DNA from: Endobugula sp965225895
GTDB lineage: Bacteria > Pseudomonadota > Gammaproteobacteria > Pseudomonadales > Cellvibrionaceae
Length of the DNA stretch: 64,000 nt
Assembly: GCA_965225895.1 (NCBI GenBank)
Contig: CBDDBR010000011.1
Span: 2,232,001 to 2,296,000, forward strand
Direction of reading: 5' to 3'
The position numbers were made by a program, and so were the translations under genes. The notes beneath the pieces were generated by a model. The model ran no database searches and was not told the origin of the DNA. It was given only the letters and a program-made list of their open reading frames with translations. The number at the start of each line of letters is the position of its first letter. The stretch's first letter is position 1. Positions 8,621-18,218 of this stretch are shown in pieces.

Positions 8621-9808
8621 TTATACCTGCTCATAACCCCAATGAGATCGTTTTATATAGTGGTTCATTTCTAAAGTAATCAAACAGGCGCTTAACACTT
8701 GGCTGCTAAGTTGGCTTGATTGTATTAATTGATCAATTGTTTTGGGTTCAAACCCAATATGATGGAGTACTTGTTGTTCCTCAGGGCTTAAGGTGTGATG
8801 ATTATTGGTAGAAGAGGGGGCTGCGGGTTTGTCTGTTGGTATCGTATTGTTGAGTTCAGCGTGTAAACGTTGAATTAACCCTGATAGGTGATCGACAATA
8901 TCTTGGCTAGTTTCTACGAGATGGGCGCCTTGTTTAATAAGTTGATGGCAACCTTTCGCCTGAGGATTGTGAATAGAGCTAGGAATCGCAAACACTTCTC
9001 TGTCTTGTTCGATGGCATATTTGGCGGTAATTAAAGAGCCACTTTTAATGGTGGCTTCAACCACTAAAACGCCCATACTTAAGCCACTAATAATACGGTT
9101 TCTACGAGGAAAATGATCCGCTTTAGGAGGTGTATTAGGAGCAAATTCACTCACTAATGTACCACCTGTAGCCATAATGTCTTCTGCGATACGTTGATGT
9201 TGTTTTGGGTAAACCGTGTCGATGCCTGTGGCCATCACCGCTATTGTTGTTTGCGCACAGGTAAGAGCGGCTTGGTGAGCCGCATGGTCAATACCTAATG
9301 CTAAACCGCTGGTGATGGCAAAGCCGTGTTGACTCAAATGATGAGCAAATAGGCGAGTATTTTTTAAACCTGCGTGTGTTGCGTGCCGAGAACCGACAAT
9401 GGCTATTTGTGGCAATTGTAAATTATGCACATTACCTTTGACATACAGCAGTGGTGGCGGATGATGAATCTCTTTTAATAGCATAGGGTAATGGGCGTTG
9501 TTAACGTTAATAATATGCCCTTGGTGGCGATCAATGTGTTCAATAATGTTGAGTGCAGAAAGGTATAAGGCACTGCTTTCTTTTGTGTTTTGATAATCCA
9601 ACAACAAAGATTGTGCGCGAGGGCTTAAACATGAAATATGGTTGGGGTCTTGTAGTAAAACAGTTTCAGCAGAACCATAATGCGCAACTAACATCCAATA
9701 GCGATGGGTACCGATACTGGGTAACAACAGCAATAATAGCGTTGGTAAAAAAGAGAGGTTATCGGGTATAGCAGTAGAATTAGTGGGTGAAGAGGGTAAG
9801 TGTGTCAT
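8621..9808 (-). CDS. dprA: DNA processing protein DprA
   Basis: Loads RecA on incoming single-stranded DNA during natural transformation. The Rossmann-like core has IAIVGSRHATHAG, SGLALGIDHAAHQAAL, GTLVSEFAP, FPRRNRIISGLS and SGSLITAKYA; the C-terminal 60 residues form the DprA winged helix. ATG 9808 is preceded by AAGGA at a suitable distance and is preferred to a TTG six codons upstream. About 395 residues. It sits just downstream of the LysM gene tsaP; both point to DNA uptake or type IV pili, although most of those genes are elsewhere. Confidence 0.94.
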   Translation of the reverse strand: MTHLPSSPTNSTAIPDNLSFLPTLLLLLLPSIGTHRYWMLVAHYGSAETVLLQDPNHISCLSPRAQSLLLDYQNTKESSALYLSALNIIEHIDRHQGHIINVNNAHYPMLLKEIHHPPPLLYVKGNVHNLQLPQIAIVGSRHATHAGLKNTRLFAHHLSQHGFAITSGLALGIDHAAHQAALTCAQTTIAVMATGIDTVYPKQHQRIAEDIMATGGTLVSEFAPNTPPKADHFPRRNRIISGLSMGVLVVEATIKSGSLITAKYAIEQDREVFAIPSSIHNPQAKGCHQLIKQGAHLVETSQDIVDHLSGLIQRLHAELNNTIPTDKPAAPSSTNNHHTLSPEEQQVLHHIGFEPKTIDQLIQSSQLSSQVLSACLITLEMNHYIKRSHWGYEQV

Positions 9809-9851
9809 ATGTTCGTCCTTGAACAAGCGGTGAATGGGTTAATGTTAGGGG

Positions 9852-10958
9852 TTATGGATTTGCGACAATATCCTTGAGTACTACGCCGCGATCGGCTTCT
9901 AATACCATCGCAAGGCTCATTTTTTCAAAAACCTGAAATACTAAAATTAAGCCTGCTCTTTCATTGGGTAAGGTGATATTTTTCTTTGTATTGGGCTGAG
10001 CATAGCGGTCGCGTACTTTTTCACCCTGCTTATAAATAGCTAAAATATTGCCTTGCTCAAGCTGTTCTCTTTTACCTAAGTTAATGGCAATAATATCTCG
10101 CTTTCCTGCCTGAGATAAGCCCGTTTCAACATTCATAATATAGCCGCTTACGTCACTTTTGGGTGGCTTGGGCAAAAAATTAGCGTTGATTTCTCTCTCT
10201 TCACTGGGTAGTAAGCGATCACCAACACGTATTTCATTGGTGGATCGTGTAACGGTAAAACGGCCAACATCGTCGTTGTTAGAGCGTAAATTAACCGCGC
10301 CAATATCAATGGCTTGAACACCTAATACTTCTTTGGTTTTAGGGTCGATATAGCTTTGTCCTTTACGATAAAGGCCATAACTATTGGTATTTTCAGGAAA
10401 ATTTCCCCGCGCATATAAGGTGTCACCAGCACTAAGAATAACGCGTTTTTCTTGTCCGCCTAATACATGGGCGGCTTTTTTAAGTATTCCTTTTTCAACA
10501 ACGCGGTTACGTAGTAAAAAGGTATTAATTTTTTCAAGAGGAATGGCGGGAATCGCCGTTTTAATTTTCTCGGAATGAATCTTAGGTGATAACTTTACCG
10601 TTTTTAGCGGTCCATTATTGGAGTATTCGCGGGCTGTGCTTGTGGATGTTTGATGTGATTGGGCATCAGAATTAATAACCAGTTGTGGTTTTCCATCGAC
10701 ATAGATAAGGCGAATAGTATCACCAGGGTAAATGAGATCAGGGTTAGCAATTTGTGAGTTGCCTTGCCATATTTCTTTCCATCGCCAAGGGTCTTCTAAA
10801 AAGCGTGTTGAAATACCCCATAAGGTATCCCCTTTTACGACGGTGTAGCTTTGTGGAATATCTGCTTTTACGATGGGTTGTTCTTGGGCGTGGCTCAATG
10901 CAGCCATACCTAATCCCATACAACAGATAATTAAGCCGTGTAAAAAGGGTTTTCTCAT
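9852..10958 (-). CDS. tsaP: LysM-domain protein, TsaP-like pilus secretin-associated protein
   Basis: Periplasmic protein of 368 residues with a signal peptide (residues 1-24, ending ALSHA-QE) and one LysM peptidoglycan-binding domain (about 36-85; YTVVKGDTLWGIS and NPDLIYPGDTIRL). The C-terminal two thirds resemble the FlgT-like domain of TsaP. In Pseudomonas the LysM protein in exactly this slot, between def and dprA, is TsaP, which anchors the type IV pilus secretin to peptidoglycan. The name rests on domain layout and gene order; the pilus function here is inferred. It is divergent from def. Confidence 0.82.
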   Translation of the reverse strand: MRKPFLHGLIICCMGLGMAALSHAQEQPIVKADIPQSYTVVKGDTLWGISTRFLEDPWRWKEIWQGNSQIANPDLIYPGDTIRLIYVDGKPQLVINSDAQSHQTSTSTAREYSNNGPLKTVKLSPKIHSEKIKTAIPAIPLEKINTFLLRNRVVEKGILKKAAHVLGGQEKRVILSAGDTLYARGNFPENTNSYGLYRKGQSYIDPKTKEVLGVQAIDIGAVNLRSNNDDVGRFTVTRSTNEIRVGDRLLPSEEREINANFLPKPPKSDVSGYIMNVETGLSQAGKRDIIAINLGKREQLEQGNILAIYKQGEKVRDRYAQPNTKKNITLPNERAGLILVFQVFEKMSLAMVLEADRGVVLKDIVANP

Positions 10959-11165
10959 GAGTCATCTCTATTATTTTAGCTGCACATCCAGCATTTTCTG
11001 GCATGTGTACCATAATGATAATGGGTATATAACATCTGCCTTTATAGCATCAAATCCTGTATCATCATAGCCTTAGCCGTGATTCTTCGCTTATTACAGG
11101 AAGTTAATCACAGAAATGAGTGACAAAAAAAGTAACAAATTTTATTTATTAGCACATAGTACATT

Positions 11166-11666
11166 ATGGCCATATTAACGATTCTTGAATACCCAGATCC
11201 TCGCTTACGCACCACGGCAAAAAAAGTCACCGATGTGAATGACAGCGTGCGTAATATTATCGCTGACATGTTTGAAACCATGTACGCTGCCCCAGGTATT
11301 GGTTTGGCGGCAACACAGGTTGATATACACCAGCAAATTATAGTGATTGATACCAGTGAAGATAAAAACGAACCTTTAGTTTTTATTAACCCAGTAATTA
11401 CAGTACAAGATGAAACGGTAGAACCTTATGATGAAGGTTGTCTGTCGGTTCCTGGGTTTTATGAACCCGTAGAGCGCCCAGTAGGCATTAAAGTAGAAGC
11501 CCTAGATAAAAATGGTGATGCGTTTGTTATGGAGCCCGATGGTTTATTGGCCGTATGTATTCAGCATGAGATGGATCATTTAAATGGCAAATTGTTTGTT
11601 GATTATTTATCAAATATGAAGCGTCAACGTATTCGTAAAAAACTTGAAAAGCAGCATCGCGCTTAA
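11166..11666 (+). CDS. def: Peptide deformylase
   Basis: Metalloenzyme removing the formyl group from nascent N-terminal methionine. All three motifs are present: GIGLAATQ (residue 44 region), EGCLSVP with the metal-binding Cys, and QHEMDHLNGKLF with the HExxH metal ligands. 166 residues, typical. It is followed after 62 nt by fmt, so formylation and deformylation genes form one operon together with rsmB. It is divergent from tsaP, with about 200 nt of shared upstream DNA. Confidence 0.97.
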   Translation: MAILTILEYPDPRLRTTAKKVTDVNDSVRNIIADMFETMYAAPGIGLAATQVDIHQQIIVIDTSEDKNEPLVFINPVITVQDETVEPYDEGCLSVPGFYEPVERPVGIKVEALDKNGDAFVMEPDGLLAVCIQHEMDHLNGKLFVDYLSNMKRQRIRKKLEKQHRA

Positions 11667-11728
11667 GCCATTGTTTATTACTTAATAAATAAACCTATTA
11701 ATAACCGTAGCTATAGTAATCATCGCCC

Positions 11729-12685
11729 TTGAAAATTATCTTTGCAGGAACACCTCCATTTGCCGCCCATCATTTACAGTCATTAATTGATAGTGAACAT
11801 GATATTGTTGCGGTGTATACACAACCTGATCGTCCATCAGGCCGCGGTAAAAAATTGACCGCAAGTCCCGTAAAAACGTTAGCGCTACAACATAACTTAG
11901 CAGTAGAGCAGCCGTTGTCATTAAAAGATGGTGACGCACAAATGGCTTTAGCAAATTACCAAGCGGATGTTATGGTCGTGGTTGCTTATGGATTATTATT
12001 GCCACAAGCTGTACTCGATACGCCGCGTTATGGTTGCTTAAATGTACATGGTTCTTTATTACCGCGTTGGCGAGGTGCTGCACCGATTCAGCGAGCGGTA
12101 GAAGCAGGGGATAAAGAAACAGGCATTACTATTATGCAAATGGATAAAGGCCTAGATACGGGAGACATGTTATTAAAAGTATCTTGCCCAATAGAGAGTA
12201 CAGAAACAAGTGCTAGCCTGCACGATAAACTCATGCTGTTAGGTGCGCCAGCGTTGCATACGGTATTAACACAATTATCGAATCACACCATACACGCAGA
12301 AAAACAAAATAATGATCTTGCTTGTTATGCCGAAAAAATTACTAAGCAAGAAGCCGAGATAGATTGGAATGAATCGGCCGAAAAAATTATAAAAAAAATC
12401 CAAGCATTTAATCCTTTCCCTATCGCGTATACATTTTTAAATGACGCTCGTATTAAAATATATGCCGCCACTATTGTTAAAAATAGCACAGCAGAAACAG
12501 CAGGAAAAATTATATCCTTTGATGAGCAAGGTCTTATTGTTGCTTGCGGGGATAATGCAATATATATTAATACACTACAAATACCGAATAAAAAAGCAAT
12601 GGCAGTTAACGATTTGTTAAATGGCTATGGTGATTATTTTGTAAAAGGCCAACAATTGTTGAAAGCAAATGTCGAAAAAAAATAA
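11729..12685 (+). CDS. fmt: Methionyl-tRNA formyltransferase
   Basis: Transfers a formyl group from 10-formyl-THF to initiator Met-tRNA. The N-terminal transferase domain has KIIFAGTPPFAAHHL and the formyl-THF motif HGSLLPRWRGAAPIQ; the C-terminal OB-like domain begins near residue 205. 318 residues. The start is TTG, because MKIIFAGTP is the conserved N terminus and no ATG or GTG lies close by; no strong ribosome binding site is visible. The 3' end overlaps rsmB by 17 nt, indicating coupling. Confidence 0.96.
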   Translation: MKIIFAGTPPFAAHHLQSLIDSEHDIVAVYTQPDRPSGRGKKLTASPVKTLALQHNLAVEQPLSLKDGDAQMALANYQADVMVVVAYGLLLPQAVLDTPRYGCLNVHGSLLPRWRGAAPIQRAVEAGDKETGITIMQMDKGLDTGDMLLKVSCPIESTETSASLHDKLMLLGAPALHTVLTQLSNHTIHAEKQNNDLACYAEKITKQEAEIDWNESAEKIIKKIQAFNPFPIAYTFLNDARIKIYAATIVKNSTAETAGKIISFDEQGLIVACGDNAIYINTLQIPNKKAMAVNDLLNGYGDYFVKGQQLLKANVEKK

Positions 12686-14039
12686 CGCCAGAACGATCAC
12701 CGTTAAAATATTATTGCGTTTGTTAAAGCAAAAAGGATCGTTGGCGAGCGAATTACATTTGTTGAATGATATTGATGAAAAAGAAAAGCGTTTTGCACAA
12801 GAGCTTTGCTATGGTGTGTGTCGCTGGTATTTTTTATTAGAAGATACATTAAATACGTTTATTGCTAAACCCATTAAAGAAAAAGACAGTGATATTAAAT
12901 TATTACTACTACTCGGTATTTATCAATTACAGTTTACCCGTGTTGCACCACATGCAGCGATTAATGAAACAGTAAATGCCACGCTATTTTTTCGTAAACA
13001 ATGGGCCAAAAAATTAGTGAATGGCGTGCTACGCTCTTTTCAGCGACAGCAAGATGCGGAGCCAATAACATGTAGCCCAAAGCAATCTCATCCTCAGTGG
13101 TTACAGCAAGCTATTCTTCAAGCGTGGCCTAAACAAGCGAAAGATATTTTCTTTGCAAACAATCAACACCCACCGTTTACCTTACGCATTCATGCACAAC
13201 ACAGCACAGCAGATAAATATTTATCGCAGCTTATATCGCAGCCCTCGTTGTCATTTGCCGTTAGCGGTGAAGATTATCAAAATAGTGATGAGAGCGATGT
13301 TGAAAAAACCATTGGCGCAAAGCATACACCTTATAGCCCTTATGGCTTAACACTCGATAAAGCGACCGATGTAACGCAATTGATTGGGTTTGATAACGGG
13401 GTGGTGAGTGTACAAGATGAAGCAGCTCAATTGGCGGCGCCATTATTGCAGCTTCAGCCACAGCTACGTGTGCTTGACGCATGTTGTGCACCGGGTGGCA
13501 AAACATGTCATATCGGAGAGTTACAACCAGATTTAGCTGCTTTAGTTGCGGTGGACTTAGAAGAGCGTCGTCTTACTCGTGTGCGAGAAAATATAGCACG
13601 TTTGTCGATTTCAGCAGATGTAATGTGTGGTGATGGCACTGAACCTAATACATGGTGGGACGGTAAACCGTTTGATCGTATCTTACTAGATGCACCTTGT
13701 TCGGCAACGGGAGTGATTCGTCGTCACCCTGATATTAAATTATTGCGTAACCAACAAGCGGTAGATGAGTTATCACGTTTACAATTACGATTACTTAATG
13801 CACTTTGGCCGTTATTGTCAGATGGGGGTATACTGCTATATGCCACATGTTCAGTATTACCACAGGAAAATACACACGTTGTTGAACAGTTTTTGGCCGC
13901 TCATCAAGGCGATGCCGTGCATGATGTGATTACTGCCGATTGGGGTATTGAACAGCCTTACGGTAGGCAGTTGTTACCGCAAGATAAGGGGCATGATGGT
14001 TTTTATTATGCACGACTCATAAAAACGCAAACGGCATAA
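12669..14039 (+). CDS. rsmB: 16S rRNA (cytosine-967 C5)-methyltransferase
   Basis: SAM-dependent methylation of C967 in 16S rRNA. An N-terminal NusB-like RNA-binding domain (about residues 1-140, with FAQELCYGVCRWYF) is followed by a Rossmann methyltransferase domain. VLDACCAPGGKTCH is the SAM motif; DAPCSATGVIRRHPD and LYATCSVLPQEN carry the two cysteines of the catalytic mechanism. 456 residues, slightly longer than the E. coli protein because of a linker near residues 200-225. It starts inside the end of fmt. Confidence 0.95.
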   Translation: MSKKNNARTITVKILLRLLKQKGSLASELHLLNDIDEKEKRFAQELCYGVCRWYFLLEDTLNTFIAKPIKEKDSDIKLLLLLGIYQLQFTRVAPHAAINETVNATLFFRKQWAKKLVNGVLRSFQRQQDAEPITCSPKQSHPQWLQQAILQAWPKQAKDIFFANNQHPPFTLRIHAQHSTADKYLSQLISQPSLSFAVSGEDYQNSDESDVEKTIGAKHTPYSPYGLTLDKATDVTQLIGFDNGVVSVQDEAAQLAAPLLQLQPQLRVLDACCAPGGKTCHIGELQPDLAALVAVDLEERRLTRVRENIARLSISADVMCGDGTEPNTWWDGKPFDRILLDAPCSATGVIRRHPDIKLLRNQQAVDELSRLQLRLLNALWPLLSDGGILLYATCSVLPQENTHVVEQFLAAHQGDAVHDVITADWGIEQPYGRQLLPQDKGHDGFYYARLIKTQTA

Positions 14040-14093
14040 CAGTAGAGCGCGATTATCGTTCAGCTAGTCTTAAAATAAAAAGCGGAATACGCG

Positions 14094-15482
14094 ATGAAAA
14101 TAGTCATCTTAGGGGCAGGGCAAGTCGGTGCGTCTATTGCAGAGCATCTGGCGGGCGAAAATAATGATATTGTTGTTATCGATCATTCAATGGAATGTTT
14201 ACGAGAGCTACGCGACCGTTTAGATATTGGTGTTGTGTGTGGTCATGCCTCACACCCTCATGTACTTGAGCAAGCGGATATTAAAGATGCCGACCTACTG
14301 ATTGCGGTGACCGTTAACGATGAAGTGAATATGGTTGCCTGCCAAATAGCCTATAGCCTGTACCACACACCGACAAAAATCGCGCGTATTCGTTCTTCTG
14401 CCTATTCCATCAATAAAGATAAGCTGTTTCAAAATGAACATTCCCCCGTTGATGTCATTATTAGCCCAGAGCGTTTAGTCTCCGATTATGTTTTTCGCTT
14501 AGTGGAGCACCCAGGGGCATTACAGGTATTAGATTTTGCTGATGGTACGATTCGTTTGGTAGCGGTAAAGGCTTATCATGGCGGCCCATTGGTTGGTCAA
14601 GAACTACGATTTTTACGTCAACACATCCCTAATGTAGATACCCGTGTTGCCGCCATTTATCGCCGTGGCAAAGCGATTATGCCTGAAGGCTCAACAGTGA
14701 TTGAGGCCGACGACGAAGTATTTTTTATTGCTGCGCGCAGAAATATTCGCACTGTAATGAGTGAGTTACGTCGTTTAGATAAGCCCTATAAACGCATTAT
14801 GATTGCGGGTGGCGGTAATATTGGTCGACGTTTAGCGAATAAAATAGAAAGCCGATATTCCGTTAAAATTTTAGAGCTATCGGCAGAACGCTGTAAATCT
14901 CTGAGTGAAGAATTAAAATACGCCATTGTGTTGCAGGGTAGTGCATCGGATCAGGATTTATTATTGGAAGAAAATATTGAAGAAACCGATGTTTTCTTAG
15001 CGCTTACCAATGACGATGAAGCAAATATTATGGCCTCACTGTTAGCCAAACGCTTGGGCGCGAAAAAAGTCATGGCCTTAATTAATAACGCCGCATATGT
15101 TGACTTAATACAGGGCGGCGAAATTGATATTGCCATATCACCACAACAAGCCACGGTAGGTAGTTTGTTATCTCATGTACGTAGTGGTGATATGGTTAAT
15201 GTGCATTCATTGCGTCGCGGTGCTGCTGAGGCAATTGAGGTGATTGCGCATGGCGATGAAAAAAGCTCAAAAGTAGTGGGTAGAAGAGTTGAAGAAGTGG
15301 ATCTACCTGAAGGCGCAACCATTGGTGCAATTTATCGTGAAGGTGAAAAAGAAAACCAAGTTATTATTGCTCACGACAATACGGTGATTGAAAACGGTGA
15401 TCACGTGATTGTTTTCTTAGTTGATAAGCAATACACCAAGCACGTAGAAAAATTGTTTCAAGTTGGGTTTTCATTTTTTTAA
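14094..15482 (+). CDS. trkA: Trk potassium uptake regulatory subunit TrkA
   Basis: Cytoplasmic NAD-binding gating subunit of the Trk potassium transporter. It has two RCK units in tandem: the first Rossmann motif is KIVILGAGQVGASIAEHLA at the N terminus and the second IMIAGGGNIGRRLANKI near residue 235; each is followed by a TrkA-C domain. About 462 residues, the normal double-RCK length. trkH begins 38 nt downstream, so the membrane and regulatory subunits are made together. The order fmt-rsmB-trkA matches Pseudomonas. Confidence 0.96.
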   Translation: MKIVILGAGQVGASIAEHLAGENNDIVVIDHSMECLRELRDRLDIGVVCGHASHPHVLEQADIKDADLLIAVTVNDEVNMVACQIAYSLYHTPTKIARIRSSAYSINKDKLFQNEHSPVDVIISPERLVSDYVFRLVEHPGALQVLDFADGTIRLVAVKAYHGGPLVGQELRFLRQHIPNVDTRVAAIYRRGKAIMPEGSTVIEADDEVFFIAARRNIRTVMSELRRLDKPYKRIMIAGGGNIGRRLANKIESRYSVKILELSAERCKSLSEELKYAIVLQGSASDQDLLLEENIEETDVFLALTNDDEANIMASLLAKRLGAKKVMALINNAAYVDLIQGGEIDIAISPQQATVGSLLSHVRSGDMVNVHSLRRGAAEAIEVIAHGDEKSSKVVGRRVEEVDLPEGATIGAIYREGEKENQVIIAHDNTVIENGDHVIVFLVDKQYTKHVEKLFQVGFSFF

Positions 15483-15520
15483 TGATGTTTCTTCATCGTT
15501 ACCAAACAAAGGGTTAACGA

Positions 15521-16969
15521 ATGCGTTTTGCTATTGTCTTTCGAGTACTTGGCCTATTGTTAATGTTATTTAGCATAACGTTAATACCGCCTATTTTTGT
15601 TTCTATTTATTATCAAGATACCGCCACACTCGCTTTTCTTATTTCGTTTGCCATTATTTTAGTGATGGGCTGTGTGGTTTGGGCCCCCGTTTATAATCAC
15701 CAACAAGACTTGCGTACTCGCGATGGCTTTATTGTGACAGCGCTATTCTGGACTGTGCTAGGTGCTGCAGGTTCTTTACCTTTTATTATTGCGGATAGTA
15801 CATCACTTAGTGTTGTGGATGCCGTCTTTGAATCTATCTCGGGTTTAACAACTACGGGCGCAACGGTTATTACAGGCCTAGATGCCCTACCTAAATCTAT
15901 TTTATTTTATCGCCAACAACTACAGTGGTTAGGCGGTATTGGTATTGTGGTGATTGCCGTGGCGATTTTACCGATGCTAGGTATTGGGGGTATGCAGCTA
16001 TATCGCGCCGAAACTCCCGGTCCAGTAAAAGATTCAAAACTTACCCCGCGTATTACACAAACAGCCAAAGCGTTATTTTTTATTTACACGGGCTTAACCG
16101 TTGTTTGTGCGTTAAGTTATTACATAGCAGGCATGAGTTTATTTGATGCTATTGGTCATGCTTTTTCTACTGTGGCGATTGGTGGTTTTTCTACACACGA
16201 TCAAAGTATGGCGTTTTTTGACAGCCCCGCAATATTAATTATTGCTATGTTTTTTATGGTGTTATCGGGTATTAACTTTGCCTTACATTTTGTGGCGTGG
16301 CGATCACTGAGTATTAAACATTACTTTGCTGACTCCGAAGTTAAATTTTACTTATGGTGTGTGGCGATAGGTATTTTTATTACCGTGAGTTATCTCTATT
16401 TTTCATCGACCTATGGTTTTACAGGTAGCGCATTAAACGGTTCTTTTGAGCTCATATCATTATTAACCACCACGGGTTTTGGCGTAGCAGATTATAGTCA
16501 GTGGCCAACGTTTTTACCCTTTATGTTATTTATTTTTGCCTTTATGGGGGGCTGTGGCGGCTCAACTGCAGGCGGTATTAAAGTCATGCGGGTATTAATG
16601 ATTTGTAAACAAGGCCTGCGTGAAATTCATCGTTTAATACACCCTAACGCCGTTATACTCATTAAGGTAGGCCGACAACCTGTGCCCGACCGTGTGGTTG
16701 AAGCTATTTGGGGGTTCTTTGCGGTATACGTGATTAGTTTTATCGTGATGTTTTTATTACTACTCGGCACAGGCTTAGATTTTTTAACGGCATTTTCTGC
16801 TGTAGGCTCGGCAATTAATAATTTAGGCCCAGGCTTGGGTGATGTGGCAGCACACTATGGGGATATTAATGACCCAGCAAAATGGATTTTATGCTTTGCC
16901 ATGCTGCTCGGTCGTTTAGAGATATTTACTTTTCTTGTATTGCTTACGCCTGCATTTTGGCGTAGTTGA
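15521..16969 (+). CDS. trkH: Trk potassium transporter membrane subunit TrkH
   Basis: Potassium-translocating subunit with four membrane-pore-membrane repeats. Selectivity-filter-like motifs occur in each: SGLTTTGATV, VAIGGFSTHD, LLTTTGFGVADY and NNLGPGLGDVAAHYG; the loop MGGCGGSTAGGIKVMR is typical. 482 residues with 10 or more hydrophobic segments. It works with TrkA encoded directly upstream. An accessory block starts downstream on the opposite strand. Confidence 0.96.
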   Translation: MRFAIVFRVLGLLLMLFSITLIPPIFVSIYYQDTATLAFLISFAIILVMGCVVWAPVYNHQQDLRTRDGFIVTALFWTVLGAAGSLPFIIADSTSLSVVDAVFESISGLTTTGATVITGLDALPKSILFYRQQLQWLGGIGIVVIAVAILPMLGIGGMQLYRAETPGPVKDSKLTPRITQTAKALFFIYTGLTVVCALSYYIAGMSLFDAIGHAFSTVAIGGFSTHDQSMAFFDSPAILIIAMFFMVLSGINFALHFVAWRSLSIKHYFADSEVKFYLWCVAIGIFITVSYLYFSSTYGFTGSALNGSFELISLLTTTGFGVADYSQWPTFLPFMLFIFAFMGGCGGSTAGGIKVMRVLMICKQGLREIHRLIHPNAVILIKVGRQPVPDRVVEAIWGFFAVYVISFIVMFLLLLGTGLDFLTAFSAVGSAINNLGPGLGDVAAHYGDINDPAKWILCFAMLLGRLEIFTFLVLLTPAFWRS

Positions 16970-17004
16970 TCATTAACTTAAGAGTTTTAGATAAATGAGT
17001 AAGA

Positions 17005-17496
17005 TTACGAATTTCTTGTACTCAAAAAAATTATCCCTACAGCTAAACAAGCCAGAATAGTGGCATTTTTTATAGGACTTTTTTCACTCGGCGTAAGTAA
17101 TGTACCGATAAGCGTAGTACTACTTACTGCTTTGAAAATTTTATTTTCTGACCTTAGCATTACACCGATACAGAATGCAGAAACCATATATTTTTGTAAT
17201 TGAGTGCTTTCCTTTTCTAAACCACTAACAACCCGAACAAAGTGTTCACAGTTTTCTGAAAAGAGACTGTATGGAACCCCTAAGTATTGCTTAGCCTTTT
17301 GAATTGATAGCTCAGGGGTTAATGATTTTATACTGCTAATTTTTGGTTCCTTATTATCACTAAATTCATTTAATGAAATTTCTTCAACTTTAAAAAACTT
17401 TTTTGAATTATGGATGACAGTGCTGTTTCCAACATAGATACCATAATGTTTAAACCCTGTATATTGAATGAATAGAACATCACCTAATGCATACAT
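17005..17496 (-). CDS. LRAT/H-rev107-like thiol acyltransferase or hydrolase with membrane tail
   Basis: A 163-residue protein with the permuted NlpC/P60 (LRAT) signature. The catalytic set is His17 in FKHYGIYVG, a second polar His29 in VIHN and Cys83 in ENCEHFV; the NCEHFV hexapeptide is typical of LRAT and H-rev107 proteins, which move acyl chains between lipids or cleave them. The C terminus (about residues 103-160) has two or three hydrophobic segments that probably anchor it in the membrane, as in animal H-rev107. It is convergent with trkH and separate from the GST gene. The substrate is unknown; lipid acyl transfer is inferred. Confidence 0.75.
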   Translation of the reverse strand: MYALGDVLFIQYTGFKHYGIYVGNSTVIHNSKKFFKVEEISLNEFSDNKEPKISSIKSLTPELSIQKAKQYLGVPYSLFSENCEHFVRVVSGLEKESTQLQKYMVSAFCIGVMLRSENKIFKAVSSTTLIGTLLTPSEKSPIKNATILACLAVGIIFLSTRNS

Positions 17497-17595
17497 CTTT
17501 ATTTCCTTATTTTACAAAGGTTGAAGAAAGCATTATCTATAATTAACCTGAACAGGATATGAATAAGCTTCCCCCATATAGTATTCACTATTAGA

Positions 17596-18198
17596 TCATT
17601 TGCACACTATTCCTTCATCATTAAAAATTTGCTGGCATTGAGGAAGTTGTGCCACTTCTTTTATCATACGTGTGACATTGTTACCCAGTGTTATTTCTAC
17701 ATCAAAAGCATGTCCCCAGTGACTATATATGCATAATAGATAATCAATAATAGTCGCTTTGTTGCCGCTAAAAAAAGGTGTTGAGGTGAGTTGTAGGTCT
17801 ACAGTTTTCCACAATCTAGAGAGTTCTTTTGCGGCAGCGAGGTAGGCTTCTTTTTGAGTGGAACCTTGCAGGTGCTTCATGGCAAAAAATAATCGGTTGT
17901 ATGCAGGTTGTAAAGTGGCGTAGTTAAATAATAATTTTTGTATAAATATATTTTTATTTTGTATATCTGTAGGCAATATATTATTCGTGTGTTTTTTTAA
18001 TAAATAAAGTGCAATAGCGCCGCCTTCACGAATAATAAATCCGTTGTCATCTAATACAGGCACAGATCCTATAGGATTGATTTCATCAAAGTCCTCTAAG
18101 CTATTTTTTTCAATAAGAGTAAATGTTTGTTTAAGTTCACTCAGTAAAATATGTATGCCCGTAGAGCAAGACCCTGGTATGGTATATAACGTATACAT
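17596..18198 (-). CDS. Glutathione S-transferase family protein
   Basis: A 200-residue cytosolic GST. The thioredoxin-like N-terminal domain begins MYTLYTIPGSCSTGIH and contains the cis-Pro loop GSVPVL and the glutathione-binding IREGGAIALYLL; an all-helical C-terminal domain follows. ATG 18198 has AGGAG 10 nt upstream and is preferred to an ATG seven codons earlier. It lies just downstream of the nitronate monooxygenase on the same strand, so both may belong to a detoxification operon controlled by the divergent HxlR regulator. Confidence 0.85.
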   Translation of the reverse strand: MYTLYTIPGSCSTGIHILLSELKQTFTLIEKNSLEDFDEINPIGSVPVLDDNGFIIREGGAIALYLLKKHTNNILPTDIQNKNIFIQKLLFNYATLQPAYNRLFFAMKHLQGSTQKEAYLAAAKELSRLWKTVDLQLTSTPFFSGNKATIIDYLLCIYSHWGHAFDVEITLGNNVTRMIKEVAQLPQCQQIFNDEGIVCK

Positions 18199-18218
18199 AA
18201 TAATGTTACTCCTAGTCA

